Assembly: GCF_052119425.1 (NCBI RefSeq)
Contig: NZ_JBQKFH010000003.1
Location: 28,928 to 92,927, forward strand
Reading direction: 5' to 3'
Source of the DNA: Enterococcus_E cecorum_C
GTDB taxonomy: Bacteria; Bacillota; Bacilli; Lactobacillales; Enterococcaceae
Length of the DNA stretch: 64,000 nucleotides
Shown in pieces: positions 42,874 to 51,750 of the stretch (positions are counted from its first letter, which is position 1; every line of letters starts with the position of its first letter). Both the position numbers and the translations under genes were made by a program. The notes beneath the pieces are model-generated. The model saw only the letters and a list, made by a program, of their open reading frames with translations. It ran no database searches and was not told where the DNA came from.

Positions 42874-43995
42874 ATGCAAGTACCATATACGGTTGATCAC
42901 GTGGGTAGTTTTTTACGTCCTGCACGTATTAAACAAGCACGTCACGATTTACAACAAGGTCTGATTACCAAAGATGAATTACGTCAAATAGAAGACGAAG
43001 AAATCTTGAAGTTGGTTGAAGAACAAAAACAAGTCGGCATTTTAGGTATTACAGATGGTGAATTTCGTCGTGGTTGGTGGCATATCGACTTTTTAGAAAA
43101 CTTATTAGGGATTGAAGGTTATGTCCCTGAAGCTGGTTATAATCAGAATTTTAAAGGCGCTGCAGTACCATCTTATAATGTCCGTGTGGTTGATAAGATT
43201 GCCTTTAATCCAAATCATCCATTTTTAGCTGATTTTACTTTTTTGAAAGAAGCGGTCGGTAATGATGGTGTGCACCAAGCTAAAGCGACGATTCCAAGTC
43301 CAACAATGGTGTTACGTCAAGAAGTGCTAGCAAATGATGGTAGTTCGAAATTAGCTGAGATTTATCCGAATATTGAAGACTTTTATGCAGATTTAGCTAA
43401 GACTTATGCGGATGCGATTCAAGCTTTTTATGATTTAGGTTGCCGCTATTTGCAATTTGATGATACGAACTGGGCCTTTTTAGCCGATGCTAGTAAACGT
43501 GAATCTTTAGTAGAAAAAGGCATTGACCCTGAAAAAGTCGCCCAAATTTGTACAAATATTATCAATCAAGCATTAGCCAATAAGCCAGCTGATATGGTGG
43601 TGACTACACATATTTGTCGTGGGAATCATGCGTCTTCTTGGATTTTTTCAGGTGGCTATGAAGTGATTGCCAAAGAATTATTTGCGACGAACTATGATGG
43701 CTTCTTCTTAGAGTATGATAGTGACCGAGCTGGAGATTTCAAACCGTTACGATATTGGCATAGTCCAAAGAGTAAAGTTGTTTTAGGATTAGTCACCTCT
43801 AAATTCCCAGAGTTAGAAGATAAAGAATTAATCAAAGAAAGAATTAAAGAAGCGACAGAATATGTGCCGCTTGAAAATCTAGCTATCTCTCCGCAATGTG
43901 GTTTTGCCTCTACAGAAGAAGGCAATAAATTAACACCTGAGCAACAATGGGCGAAAATGCGTCTATTACAAGAGATTGCAAAAGAAGTTTGGTAA
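42874..43995 (+). CDS. MetE C-terminal-domain-like methyltransferase (YxjG/YxjH type)
   Basis: A 373-aa protein homologous to the catalytic half of cobalamin-independent methionine synthase. N-terminal DHVGSFLRPARIKQAR; FDDTNWAFL; zinc ligands in TTHICRGNHASS (His and Cys) and SPQCGFAS (second Cys). Members of this group methylate homocysteine using other methyl donors or in partnership with another subunit. The gene is monocistronic, preceded by AAGGAGG, with a terminator after it. The donor is not predictable. Confidence 0.87.
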   Translation: MQVPYTVDHVGSFLRPARIKQARHDLQQGLITKDELRQIEDEEILKLVEEQKQVGILGITDGEFRRGWWHIDFLENLLGIEGYVPEAGYNQNFKGAAVPSYNVRVVDKIAFNPNHPFLADFTFLKEAVGNDGVHQAKATIPSPTMVLRQEVLANDGSSKLAEIYPNIEDFYADLAKTYADAIQAFYDLGCRYLQFDDTNWAFLADASKRESLVEKGIDPEKVAQICTNIINQALANKPADMVVTTHICRGNHASSWIFSGGYEVIAKELFATNYDGFFLEYDSDRAGDFKPLRYWHSPKSKVVLGLVTSKFPELEDKELIKERIKEATEYVPLENLAISPQCGFASTEEGNKLTPEQQWAKMRLLQEIAKEVW

Positions 43996-44004
43996 TTAAA
44001 AAAT

Positions 44005-44050
44005 GAAAGACGAATAGGACCGCGCGTTTGCAAGCCTATTCGTCTTTTTA
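44005..44050. terminator. Bidirectional terminator
   Basis: Stem AAAGACGAATAGG / CCTATTCGTCTTT between convergent genes. Confidence 0.88.
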
Positions 44051-45040
44051 GTGTCTTTGTTTCTTTTTAGCAATATACATAAAATACTGATAGCCAATCA
44101 TAATGGTTTCTTTTAGTGCGGTTTTACCGGGTAGATGGCCACAATTAGGTACGAGGGCAAATTGCAAATTAGGATTATAAGTTTGCTCATAGGTTTCTCT
44201 GGTCATTTGTGTGGGTGTTAATAAGTCATCTTGCCCCTGAATCATAATATAAGGGACCTCGATATTTTGGAGGTCACTAGTTAAATCGACTTGCATCATT
44301 TCTTTATCCAATGACTGATTCTTACGGGTACCATTTAATAAAACCGCAATTAAATCTTTCAAACGATAATCAGGGCTTGAGAGCATAATCGCAATAATCG
44401 AAAAGAGTGGATATTTTTCAGCTCTTTTTGGTTGGTAGCCATTGGTATATTTTTTAATCCAATATTCAATTCTGCGTAAGTCGTATACGGAATGTTTCTT
44501 TTTTCGCTTGATGTTGGCTAATATTTTTTGACGAAACTTAGGCATTTTGGCATGTTCTAAAGCATAATAGACGAATTCATTAAAGCCTAAATCGCGCACA
44601 ATTTGTCCTAAAGCCATCACCCCATTGATTAGATGTGGCACACGTTTGGTCACTAAAGTAGATAAAATCGTCCCCCAAGAATAACCAAAAAGATATAAGT
44701 CATTTTTAGGAAACATTTGCTTTAATTGTTTGATTAAATCTTCCGTCATCTTAACGAAGTGATTAATGGTAAAGTCTTCTGAAATTTGTCGATCATTCAC
44801 GCCACAGCCTAACTGATCCCAATACACCATCAAAAATTTTTCGGTCAATTCAGGAAACATCCCACGACAACCTGCCGAAAATGGTGCTGGACTACCCGGA
44901 CCACCATGTAAAAAGATGAGGATAGGATTATTGCGAAAACGTCCTTCGATTAAGATTTTTTGCTTGAAACCATCCAATCGCATCGTCATTAATTCAGAAA
45001 TTTCATTTTGTTGAATGTTTTTAAAACGCTCCCAAATCAT
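44048..45040 (-). CDS. Alpha/beta hydrolase (proline iminopeptidase-like)
   Basis: A 330-aa cytoplasmic hydrolase. Oxyanion motif FLHGGPGSPAP, DQLGCGVNDRQ (as in prolyl iminopeptidases), nucleophile elbow LFGYSWGTILS, acid in GQDDLLTP, His in PNCGHLPG. The peptidase identity is by family. ATG 45040 is seven bases after AAAGGTGG; the frame upstream to 45067 lacks a site. Confidence 0.86.
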   Translation of the reverse strand: MIWERFKNIQQNEISELMTMRLDGFKQKILIEGRFRNNPILIFLHGGPGSPAPFSAGCRGMFPELTEKFLMVYWDQLGCGVNDRQISEDFTINHFVKMTEDLIKQLKQMFPKNDLYLFGYSWGTILSTLVTKRVPHLINGVMALGQIVRDLGFNEFVYYALEHAKMPKFRQKILANIKRKKKHSVYDLRRIEYWIKKYTNGYQPKRAEKYPLFSIIAIMLSSPDYRLKDLIAVLLNGTRKNQSLDKEMMQVDLTSDLQNIEVPYIMIQGQDDLLTPTQMTRETYEQTYNPNLQFALVPNCGHLPGKTALKETIMIGYQYFMYIAKKKQRH

Positions 45041-45242
45041 TGTAGTGCCACCTTTTCTCTTGTTCATCTCGATTATATCACGACAAAAGGAAAAAGCATT
45101 AAAACTTTCTCATTATTTTGGTTGAACAGATTGAGCATATTTGTTAGAATAAATGCAATTATAAAAGCATATTACTTTGTGAAATTTTGTTAATTTAGTA
45201 CAATAAGAAGGCAAAGTTCAAAGAATAAAAGGGAGCGATAAA

Positions 45243-46271
45243 ATGAGTTTTGAAGCGGTCAGCAAGCAAGTGAATCTTGAACTGATTAAATCCATTGCTT
45301 GTTTATCTGAAGAAGAGCAAGCATTTAAAGACAAACGAGACCAAGAATTAAGAGATGTGATTACAGGTAAAGATCAACGTTTTCTATTAGTGATTGGTCC
45401 GTGTTCAGCTGATAATGAAGAGGCGGTATTAGAATATGCCAAAAAATTAGCAGCCATCCAAGAAGAAGTCAAAGATAAAATTTTCATCGTCCAACGTGTG
45501 TATACTGGTAAACCACGTACCAATGGCGATGGTTATAAAGGGATGTTACACCAACAAGATCCAAATGGCGAAACCAACTTGATTCGTGGGATGGTCGCTG
45601 TGCGTAAATTGCATAAGCGTGTCATTGCGGAAGCTGGGTTAACGACTGCCGATGAGATGCTTTATCCAGAAAACTTAGTCTTTGTCGATGATTTAGTCAG
45701 CTATCATGCGGTTGGCGCGCGCAGTGTAGAAGATCAACAACACCGTTTTGTCGCAAGCGGAATTGATGCGCCTACTGGACTTAAAAATCCAACCAGTGGG
45801 AATATGAAAGTTTTATTTAACTCCTTGCATGCGGCTCAAAGAAGTCAAGAATTTATCTTTAGCGGTAGTGAAGTGAAAACATCTGGTAATGAACTAGCAC
45901 ACGTGATTTTACGTGGAGCTTTAAGTGAACAAGGTCAAGTCGTTCCAAACTATCATTACGAAGACTTATTAAAAGCTGTAAAAGCCTACAAAGCGGATGA
46001 TTACCAAAATCCATTTATTATTGTGGATACTAACCATGATAATTCTGGTAAACAATATTTAGAACAAATTCGCATTGTCAAAGAAGTGTTAATCAATCGC
46101 GCTTGGAATGAGGATATCAAGCAAATGGTTCGAGGCTTTATGATTGAAAGTTACCTAGAAGATGGTCGTCAGGATATTTCTGAAGGCACTTATGGTAAAT
46201 CAATTACCGACCCATGTTTAGGTTGGGATAAGACCGAAGAATTGATTCAATACATTTACGAAAATATTTAA
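45243..46271 (+). CDS. aroF: 3-deoxy-7-phosphoheptulonate synthase (DAHP synthase, class I)
   Basis: First enzyme of the shikimate pathway, joining PEP and erythrose-4-phosphate. The 342-aa product is AroF/G/H-type: LLVIGPCSADN (about 51-61), RVYTGKPRTNGDGYKG, GARSVEDQQHR, GLKNPTSGN, and IIVDTNHDNSGKQ. No chorismate-mutase domain is fused, and no other aro genes adjoin. The choice among aroF/G/H names is arbitrary. GGGAG precedes the ATG. Confidence 0.95.
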   Translation: MSFEAVSKQVNLELIKSIACLSEEEQAFKDKRDQELRDVITGKDQRFLLVIGPCSADNEEAVLEYAKKLAAIQEEVKDKIFIVQRVYTGKPRTNGDGYKGMLHQQDPNGETNLIRGMVAVRKLHKRVIAEAGLTTADEMLYPENLVFVDDLVSYHAVGARSVEDQQHRFVASGIDAPTGLKNPTSGNMKVLFNSLHAAQRSQEFIFSGSEVKTSGNELAHVILRGALSEQGQVVPNYHYEDLLKAVKAYKADDYQNPFIIVDTNHDNSGKQYLEQIRIVKEVLINRAWNEDIKQMVRGFMIESYLEDGRQDISEGTYGKSITDPCLGWDKTEELIQYIYENI

Positions 46272-46275
46272 ACTA

Positions 46276-46321
46276 AAAAACACCTACAGTCGAGATTTTC
46301 AAGGACTGTAGGTGTTTTTTA
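46276..46321 (+). terminator. Terminator after DAHP synthase
   Basis: Perfect stem AAAAAACACCTACAGTC / GACTGTAGGTGTTTTTT. Confidence 0.92.
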
Positions 46322-46322
46322 A

Positions 46323-46452
46323 AAGGTTGTGAAGCTGCTCGCTCAGACATGAAGAAATTCGTGTGTTTACCTACCGCTGAGAAAATCGGATGAAAGGAGA
46401 TTTTCTCAAGCGATAGGGCGAATTTCACAATGTCTAGCAGCTGAACACCGTC
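46323..46452 (+). repeat. Hairpin repeat, type C, full
   Basis: Full type C copy with arms AGCTGCT/AGCAGCT, bulge CGCTC, AGACAT/ATGTCT, second helix GAAATTCG/CGAATTTC and inner helix CGCTGAGAAAATC/GATTTTCTCAAGCG. Ends AAGGTTGT and ACACCGTC. Confidence 0.8.
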
Positions 46453-46458
46453 TAATAA

Positions 46459-46589
46459 AAGGTTGTAAATCGACTTGGTCAGCTACAAGCAGCTAAGTTT
46501 GTCCGGAATGACAGGGAAATCCACTATATTTAAAGATTTACCTAGTCAGGCCGGCTTAGATGCGATGGAGCTACCCTTCGAACGCCGTC
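46459..46589 (+). repeat. Hairpin repeat, A/B chimera
   Basis: The 5' arm is type A (ATCGACT, bulge TGGTC), while core and 3' arm are type B (ACCCTTC). The outermost helix therefore cannot form, although AGCTAC/GAGCT and inner helices can. It looks like a recombinant between two copies. Confidence 0.7.
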
Positions 46590-46595
46590 AAATAA

Positions 46596-46631
46596 AAGGT
46601 TGTAAATCGACTTGATCAGCTATAAGCAGCT
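46596..46631 (+). repeat. Hairpin repeat, 5' fragment at the lysR stop
   Basis: AAGGTTGTAAATCGACT, bulge TGATC, AGCTATAAGCAGCT; truncated a few bases before the lysR stop codon. Confidence 0.6.
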
Positions 46632-46637
46632 GGCAGA

Positions 46638-47567
46638 TTATTTTTCGTCAATAATCTCAAAACCGTAATCACGAATATGTTGTTTTAATAACTCTAGGTA
46701 ATGATTGGCTGTACGCGATAATTGTACTTGGCGATGACGTAGATAACCTAAAGTCATGGAGTCATCCACATCGAGCGGAATCGCAATAATTTTATCATCA
46801 TTCAGCTCACTACTGATAATTCCCGAACTAATCGTGTAGCCATTTAAACCAACCATTAAGTTAAAAATCGTTGCCCGGTCACTCACTTTAATACTCTTAT
46901 GGTGCGAAGTCGTACTTAATATTTCTTCAGCAAAATAAAAGGAATTATTTTCCCCTTGTTCATATGACAAATATGGATAATCTTCTAAATCTTCTAAAGT
47001 AATGATTTTCTTTTCAGCCAATGGATTATAGCGACTCACAAAAACATGTGGCGTTGCGACAAACAATGGGGTAAAAATCAAATCATTTTCCTTAAATAAT
47101 TTAAGCAAGACTTTGCGGTTAAAATCATTTAAATATAAAATGCCTAGCTCGCTTTTGAATTTCGCTAAATCATCCAAAATATTTTGCGTTTCTGTTTCAC
47201 GTAAGGTAAATTGATATTCTTTGCTATCCACTGATTTTAACAATTCAACAAATGCATGGACCACAAATGCATAATGCTGTGCGGAAACAGAAAAAGTTTG
47301 TTTACGGCTCGTGTTTTTGTGGTAACGTGTTTCTAAAAGCTGGACTTGGTCTAAAATTTGGCGGGCATAAATCATAAATTCACGACCATCTTCAGTTAAA
47401 GTTACCCCAAGTTTACTTCGGATTAATAATTGAATCCCGACTTCTTCTTCTAATTCTTTAATGGCATTTGATAGACTGGGTTGTGTTAAATAGAGTTGTT
47501 TAGCGGCTTCGTTTATTGAGCCAGTTTCCACGATTTTATCCAAATAAGCTAGTTGTTGGATACGCAT
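46638..47567 (-). CDS. LysR-family regulator, candidate methionine regulator
   Basis: A 309-aa LysR-type regulator. The HTH (1-60) reads GSINEAAKQLYLTQPSLSNAIKELE (split here by family spacing) and is followed by the usual linker and two-lobed effector domain. It overlaps the upstream Nudix gene by 19 nt. It lies about 1 kb from metE-metF, upstream of which is a MET-box-like palindrome. An MtaR/MetR-type role is inferred from this; other LysR targets are possible. AAGGTGAA precedes ATG 47567. Confidence 0.85.
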   Translation of the reverse strand: MRIQQLAYLDKIVETGSINEAAKQLYLTQPSLSNAIKELEEEVGIQLLIRSKLGVTLTEDGREFMIYARQILDQVQLLETRYHKNTSRKQTFSVSAQHYAFVVHAFVELLKSVDSKEYQFTLRETETQNILDDLAKFKSELGILYLNDFNRKVLLKLFKENDLIFTPLFVATPHVFVSRYNPLAEKKIITLEDLEDYPYLSYEQGENNSFYFAEEILSTTSHHKSIKVSDRATIFNLMVGLNGYTISSGIISSELNDDKIIAIPLDVDDSMTLGYLRHRQVQLSRTANHYLELLKQHIRDYGFEIIDEK

Positions 47568-48139
47568 GACGATTCACCTTCTAGTAATTTTACTTTATCG
47601 ATTAATTTTTGGTAAATATGTTTCATAAACCAAACTTCGCTAACTGATTGGGCAATCTTGTCTACCTCAAGCCAAGTGATTTGACTATTTTCACTTGGAC
47701 GAATGTGAATCGGCAAATCAGGATTCGCGATACAAAGAAAGGTCAGGTTTAAATGTAGATGACTAGAAACATATTCTCCATTTTTGATATGACCATCTAC
47801 GGTTAGGACTTCCAGCGAAAATAGTTGATCTTCTATTAGCTGAAATTCACTTAAGCCACTATCTTCTTGGATTTCCTTTTTGATGACAGCCACAATATCT
47901 GCGTTGCCATCGAGATGTCCGCCCAACCAAGCAAAAGATTGATAGATACGATGATAGGCCATTAATACCTGCTTAAAATCAGGGCTAACAATCCAAGCAG
48001 ATACCGTTAAATGCGCCACAAGATTTTTTCTTGTCAAAATATTGTCTGCGGATAGCTGCTGTAAAATCAAATCTTTATCTTTTTCTTCTTGCTCGTTATA
48101 GGGAATATAATTTTGAACAAATTGATAAATATCTTTCAT
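47549..48139 (-). CDS. Nudix hydrolase-like protein
   Basis: A 196-aa protein with a Nudix fold pattern. The Nudix box is degenerate: GHLDGNADIVAVIKKEIQED, where the first conserved Glu is Asp or Ala and the REUXEE motif reads KEIQED. Catalytic capacity is plausible but uncertain. It forms a two-gene operon with the LysR regulator. AAGGAAG precedes the ATG. Confidence 0.82.
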   Translation of the reverse strand: MKDIYQFVQNYIPYNEQEEKDKDLILQQLSADNILTRKNLVAHLTVSAWIVSPDFKQVLMAYHRIYQSFAWLGGHLDGNADIVAVIKKEIQEDSGLSEFQLIEDQLFSLEVLTVDGHIKNGEYVSSHLHLNLTFLCIANPDLPIHIRPSENSQITWLEVDKIAQSVSEVWFMKHIYQKLIDKVKLLEGESSCVSNN

Positions 48140-48597
48140 AATCCTACTTCCTTTACAATGTCTTTATTTTACCAATCTTTGCTAAAAATTCAACTAAAAA
48201 GTTTTATTTTATTAAATATTATTTCTGATAATTTTAATTATTACATATCCGGATAGAAGCAGTCCTTTTTGATTGAAAATACTGATATATAAATGTTTTG
48301 TAAAATGACACTAAGTTGCTTCTGTAAATTATGAATTAAAAAAGCAAATCATAAAATAATGTCATGAGTTATTTTTAATTTTTTGAGTCCGGGATTTCTA
48401 AGGTGCTTTTCTGCTTTTTTTGATTCGCGCGTTTTGGTGCAAAGCCTACTTTTGTTTCTTGGTTATTCGTTATTTCTAGTATAGCATAGTTGCGTGATAT
48501 AGTTTGTAGCTATAAATGATAATAATTTATAAAAGTTATCCAATATATCAAGTGTGTGTTATGATTGCCTACAAGAAATAAATGAGGAGTGTTGGTT
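48140..48597. other. metE upstream region
   Basis: 458 bp, AT-rich. It holds a MET-box-like palindrome (48498-48514) and a TATGAT with upstream TGTGT near 48560 as probable metE -10. A 35- to 40-codon minus-strand frame ending at 48375 looks protein-like but has no start codon. No T-box or S-box motifs were found. Confidence 0.5.
48498..48514 (+). promoter_or_regulatory. MET-box-like operator before metE
   Basis: TATAGTTTGTAGCTATA, matching the streptococcal MET-box TATAGTTTSAAACTATA at 15 of 17 positions, about 84 bp before the metE start codon. Confidence 0.6.
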
Positions 48598-50871
48598 ATG
48601 AGTACAACGATTGTTGGTTTTCCAAGGATTGGAGAAAATAGAGAATTAAAATTTCAAACAGAGAAATACTTTAGGAATGAAATCACAGAATCGCAACTTT
48701 TATCTTTTGCAGAAGAATTGCGTAAAAAGCATTGGCGTATTTTACAAGAAGCGCAGATTGAGGCTATTCCAAGTAATGATTTTTCGTTATATGATCAAAC
48801 ATTAGATAGCGCCTTTTTACTAAATATCATTCCTACAGAGGTAGCGAATTTGGATTTAACACCGTTAGAAAAATATTTTGCTCTTGCTAGGGGCTATCAA
48901 GGGACAAAAGGGGATGTCAAAGCACGACCAATGAAAAAATGGTTTAATACCAATTACCATTATTTAGTGCCAAAGTTTGAAAAAAATACCCAAATTAAAG
49001 TGACAGGCACTAAAATTTTTGATGAATATCAAGAAGCTCGTGAATTAGGCATCCACACACGCCCCGTCTTAATCGGTCCGTTTACGTTATTACAATTAGC
49101 CGAGTATGCAGATAATACTTGTGCAAATGATTTTGTCGCTGACTTGGTGGCTGGCTATCAAGATATTTTACATAACCTAGAAGCGTTAGGTGCAGATTGG
49201 ATTCAATTAGATGAACCTTCTTTGGTAAAAGATTTAAATACAGAAGAAAAACAATTATTCTGCCAAATTTATCAACGTCTGACTGAAAATAAAGCCCTTA
49301 AAATCCTTGTCCAAACCTATTTTGGCGATGTGCGAGATGTATATCAAGAATTAATCGCCTTAGATATTGATGGTATAGGCTTGGATTTTGTAGAAGGACG
49401 CCAAAATTTATCTTTAGTACAACAAGGATTCCCCGCAGATAAGACACTTTTTGCTGGAGTTGTGAATGGTAAAAATATTTGGCGCAATGATTATCAAAAA
49501 ACATTGGACATTATTAAACAAATCCCTGCCCAAAATATCGTTTTAAATACGAGTTGTTCTTTATTGCATGTGCCATATAGCGTAAAAAATGAAACTTTTG
49601 CGGAAAATATCAAAGCGCATTTTGCCTTTGCTTTGGAAAAATTAGCAGAATTAACTGATTTAGCACAGTTAGTAAAAGGAGAAAATCCGCAAGCCTTAGC
49701 AGCAAACCAAGCATTATTCACGAATGAACGAGTGGTGCGAGATGAAAAGGTGCATCAAAAATTAGCCCAATTGACCGAAGCTGACTTTACGCGTCCAGAT
49801 ACTTTTGAAGTGCGTGAACAAATCCAAAAAGCAAAATTCCAATTGCCATTATTACCGACGACTACCATTGGCTCTTTTCCGCAAACTAAAGAAGTGAAGC
49901 AAACCCGTGCCAAATATAAACGTAACGAGATTTCTAAAGAGCAATATCGTGATTATTTAGCCACACGTACTAAGGAATGGTTAAAATGGCAAGAAGAAAT
50001 CGGCTTAGACATCCTGGTGCATGGGGAATTTGAGCGTAATGACATGGTGGAATACTTTGGTCAAAACCTTAATGGCTATCTCTTTTCGACAAATGGGTGG
50101 GTGCAGTCTTATGGCACGAGAGGAGTGAAGCCGCCAATTATTTGGGGAGATGTTTCTAGATCAAAACCAATTACTGTCTATTGGTCTAAATTTGCTCAAG
50201 AACAAACCACTAAATATGTCAAAGGGATGCTAACCGGTCCAGTAACTATTTTAAATTGGTCATTCCCACGAGAAGATATCAGCTTGAAAGAATCAACCTT
50301 GCAATTAGCGCTAGCCATTCAAGAAGAAGTATTAGATTTAGAGGCAAATGGTATTGAAATAATTCAGATTGATGAAGCGGCTTTACGTGAAAAATTACCG
50401 CTACGTCAAAGTGATTGGTATACGCAATATTTAGATTGGGCGATTCCAGCTTTTCGTTTGGTGCATAGTAAGGTCAAGCCAACCACCCAAATTCATACGC
50501 ATATGTGTTATAGCGAATTTACAGATATTATTCCGGCTATTGAGCAGATGGATGCGGATGTAATTAGTTTTGAAGCTTCCCGTTCGAACTTAACGATTTT
50601 AGATGAGTTACAAGCACAGCACTTTAAAACCCAAGTCGGTCCAGGTGTCTATGATATTCACTCCCCAAGAATTCCATCTGTTGAAGAAATTGAGCAGACG
50701 ATTAAGCAAATATTAGCAAAAGTTCCAATTGAAAAAGTGTGGATCAATCCAGATTGCGGACTGAAAACAAGGGGTGAAAAAGAAACTAAGGCAAGTTTGG
50801 TACATTTAGTCCAAGCAGCCAAAAACTGTAGAGGAAGTGAGTCGTATGGGCAAACCAAGTCTATCCTTTGA
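48598..50871 (+). CDS. metE: Cobalamin-independent methionine synthase
   Basis: Transfers a methyl group from methyl-THF-polyglutamate to homocysteine. The 757-aa, two-barrel protein is full length. N-terminal VGFPRIGENRELKF; C-terminal zinc site with IHTHMCYSEF (His, Cys), Glu, and NPDCGLKTRG (second Cys). ATG 48598 is eight bases after GAGGAG. Overlaps metF, which supplies its methyl donor, by 26 nt. Confidence 0.97.
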   Translation: MSTTIVGFPRIGENRELKFQTEKYFRNEITESQLLSFAEELRKKHWRILQEAQIEAIPSNDFSLYDQTLDSAFLLNIIPTEVANLDLTPLEKYFALARGYQGTKGDVKARPMKKWFNTNYHYLVPKFEKNTQIKVTGTKIFDEYQEARELGIHTRPVLIGPFTLLQLAEYADNTCANDFVADLVAGYQDILHNLEALGADWIQLDEPSLVKDLNTEEKQLFCQIYQRLTENKALKILVQTYFGDVRDVYQELIALDIDGIGLDFVEGRQNLSLVQQGFPADKTLFAGVVNGKNIWRNDYQKTLDIIKQIPAQNIVLNTSCSLLHVPYSVKNETFAENIKAHFAFALEKLAELTDLAQLVKGENPQALAANQALFTNERVVRDEKVHQKLAQLTEADFTRPDTFEVREQIQKAKFQLPLLPTTTIGSFPQTKEVKQTRAKYKRNEISKEQYRDYLATRTKEWLKWQEEIGLDILVHGEFERNDMVEYFGQNLNGYLFSTNGWVQSYGTRGVKPPIIWGDVSRSKPITVYWSKFAQEQTTKYVKGMLTGPVTILNWSFPREDISLKESTLQLALAIQEEVLDLEANGIEIIQIDEAALREKLPLRQSDWYTQYLDWAIPAFRLVHSKVKPTTQIHTHMCYSEFTDIIPAIEQMDADVISFEASRSNLTILDELQAQHFKTQVGPGVYDIHSPRIPSVEEIEQTIKQILAKVPIEKVWINPDCGLKTRGEKETKASLVHLVQAAKNCRGSESYGQTKSIL

Positions 50872-51706
50872 AATCTTCCCACCAAATTCAATGGTAGGTG
50901 AGGAGCGCTTGATTCAAACGTTAAGTCAATTAAAAGGTCTTTCTCCGGATTTTATTAGCGTGACTTGTAGTAATCAACAAGCAAATTTTATTGATACCAC
51001 CTTAAATGTGGCAGATTATGTCCAAAATCAATTAAAAATTCCAGCAATCGCTCACTTACCAGCTCTTTATTTAACTGCTAAAGAAGTCGATTATATTTTA
51101 AAGGCTTTACACCAACGCGACATCTCACAAATCTTAGCCTTGCGTGGGGATTACATTGAAAATATAGTCCAACCGAATAACTTTCATTATGCCAGTGAGC
51201 TGATTGACTATATTAAAGGTAAAGATAGTAGTTTTAAAATTAGTGGTGCTTGCTATCCAGAAATGCATCCTGATTCCAAAAATCGCGTGGAAGATATTTT
51301 GAATTTAAAAAGAAAAGTCGAAAGTGGGTGCCAGCAGTTAATTACGCAGTTATTTTTTGATAATGATACCTTTTATCGTTTTCAAGAATCCTGTGCGTTA
51401 TCTGGCATTAATGTACCAATATTAGCCGGAATTATGCCGATTATTAATCGTAAACAGGCAATACGCTTGATTCAGACATGTCAAACCAAAGTCCCACGCA
51501 AATTCATGGCGATTCTTGAAAAATACGAATATCAACCAGAATCTCTTAAAGAAGCCGGACTCGCCTATGCATTGGATCAAATTGTCGATTTAGTGACACA
51601 AGATGCTGAGGGAATTCACCTATATACAATGAATCAAGCAGAGACTGCGCGCTATATTTATCAAGCGACGACGGCAATCTTTCAAAATTTATCTCATGCA
51701 AGCTAA
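50846..51706 (+). CDS. metF: 5,10-methylenetetrahydrofolate reductase
   Basis: FAD enzyme that makes methyl-THF for MetE. The 286-aa product has N-terminal LSFEIFPPNS (family SFEFFPPK), ALRGDYIENI, the conserved GACYPEMHPDS and QLFFDNDTFYRF, and AGIMPIINRKQ. ATG 50846 lies inside metE, with GAGGAAGTGAG before it: translational coupling. Confidence 0.95.
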   Translation: MGKPSLSFEIFPPNSMVGEERLIQTLSQLKGLSPDFISVTCSNQQANFIDTTLNVADYVQNQLKIPAIAHLPALYLTAKEVDYILKALHQRDISQILALRGDYIENIVQPNNFHYASELIDYIKGKDSSFKISGACYPEMHPDSKNRVEDILNLKRKVESGCQQLITQLFFDNDTFYRFQESCALSGINVPILAGIMPIINRKQAIRLIQTCQTKVPRKFMAILEKYEYQPESLKEAGLAYALDQIVDLVTQDAEGIHLYTMNQAETARYIYQATTAIFQNLSHAS

Positions 51707-51750
51707 AAAAATCCTCCCAAGCGATTATTCGTTTGTGGAGGATTTTTTGC
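51706..51750. terminator. Bidirectional terminator overlapping the phosphoesterase stop
   Basis: AAAAAATCCTCC / GGAGGATTTTTT hairpin right after metF. The opposite gene's last codons lie inside it, so one structure serves both transcripts. Confidence 0.85.

Noticed and set aside
48140..48597. T-box or S-box leader before metE
   Set aside because: No GGTGGTACCGCG-type antiterminator bulge, no S-box core and no terminator was found; a MET-box is the better explanation.
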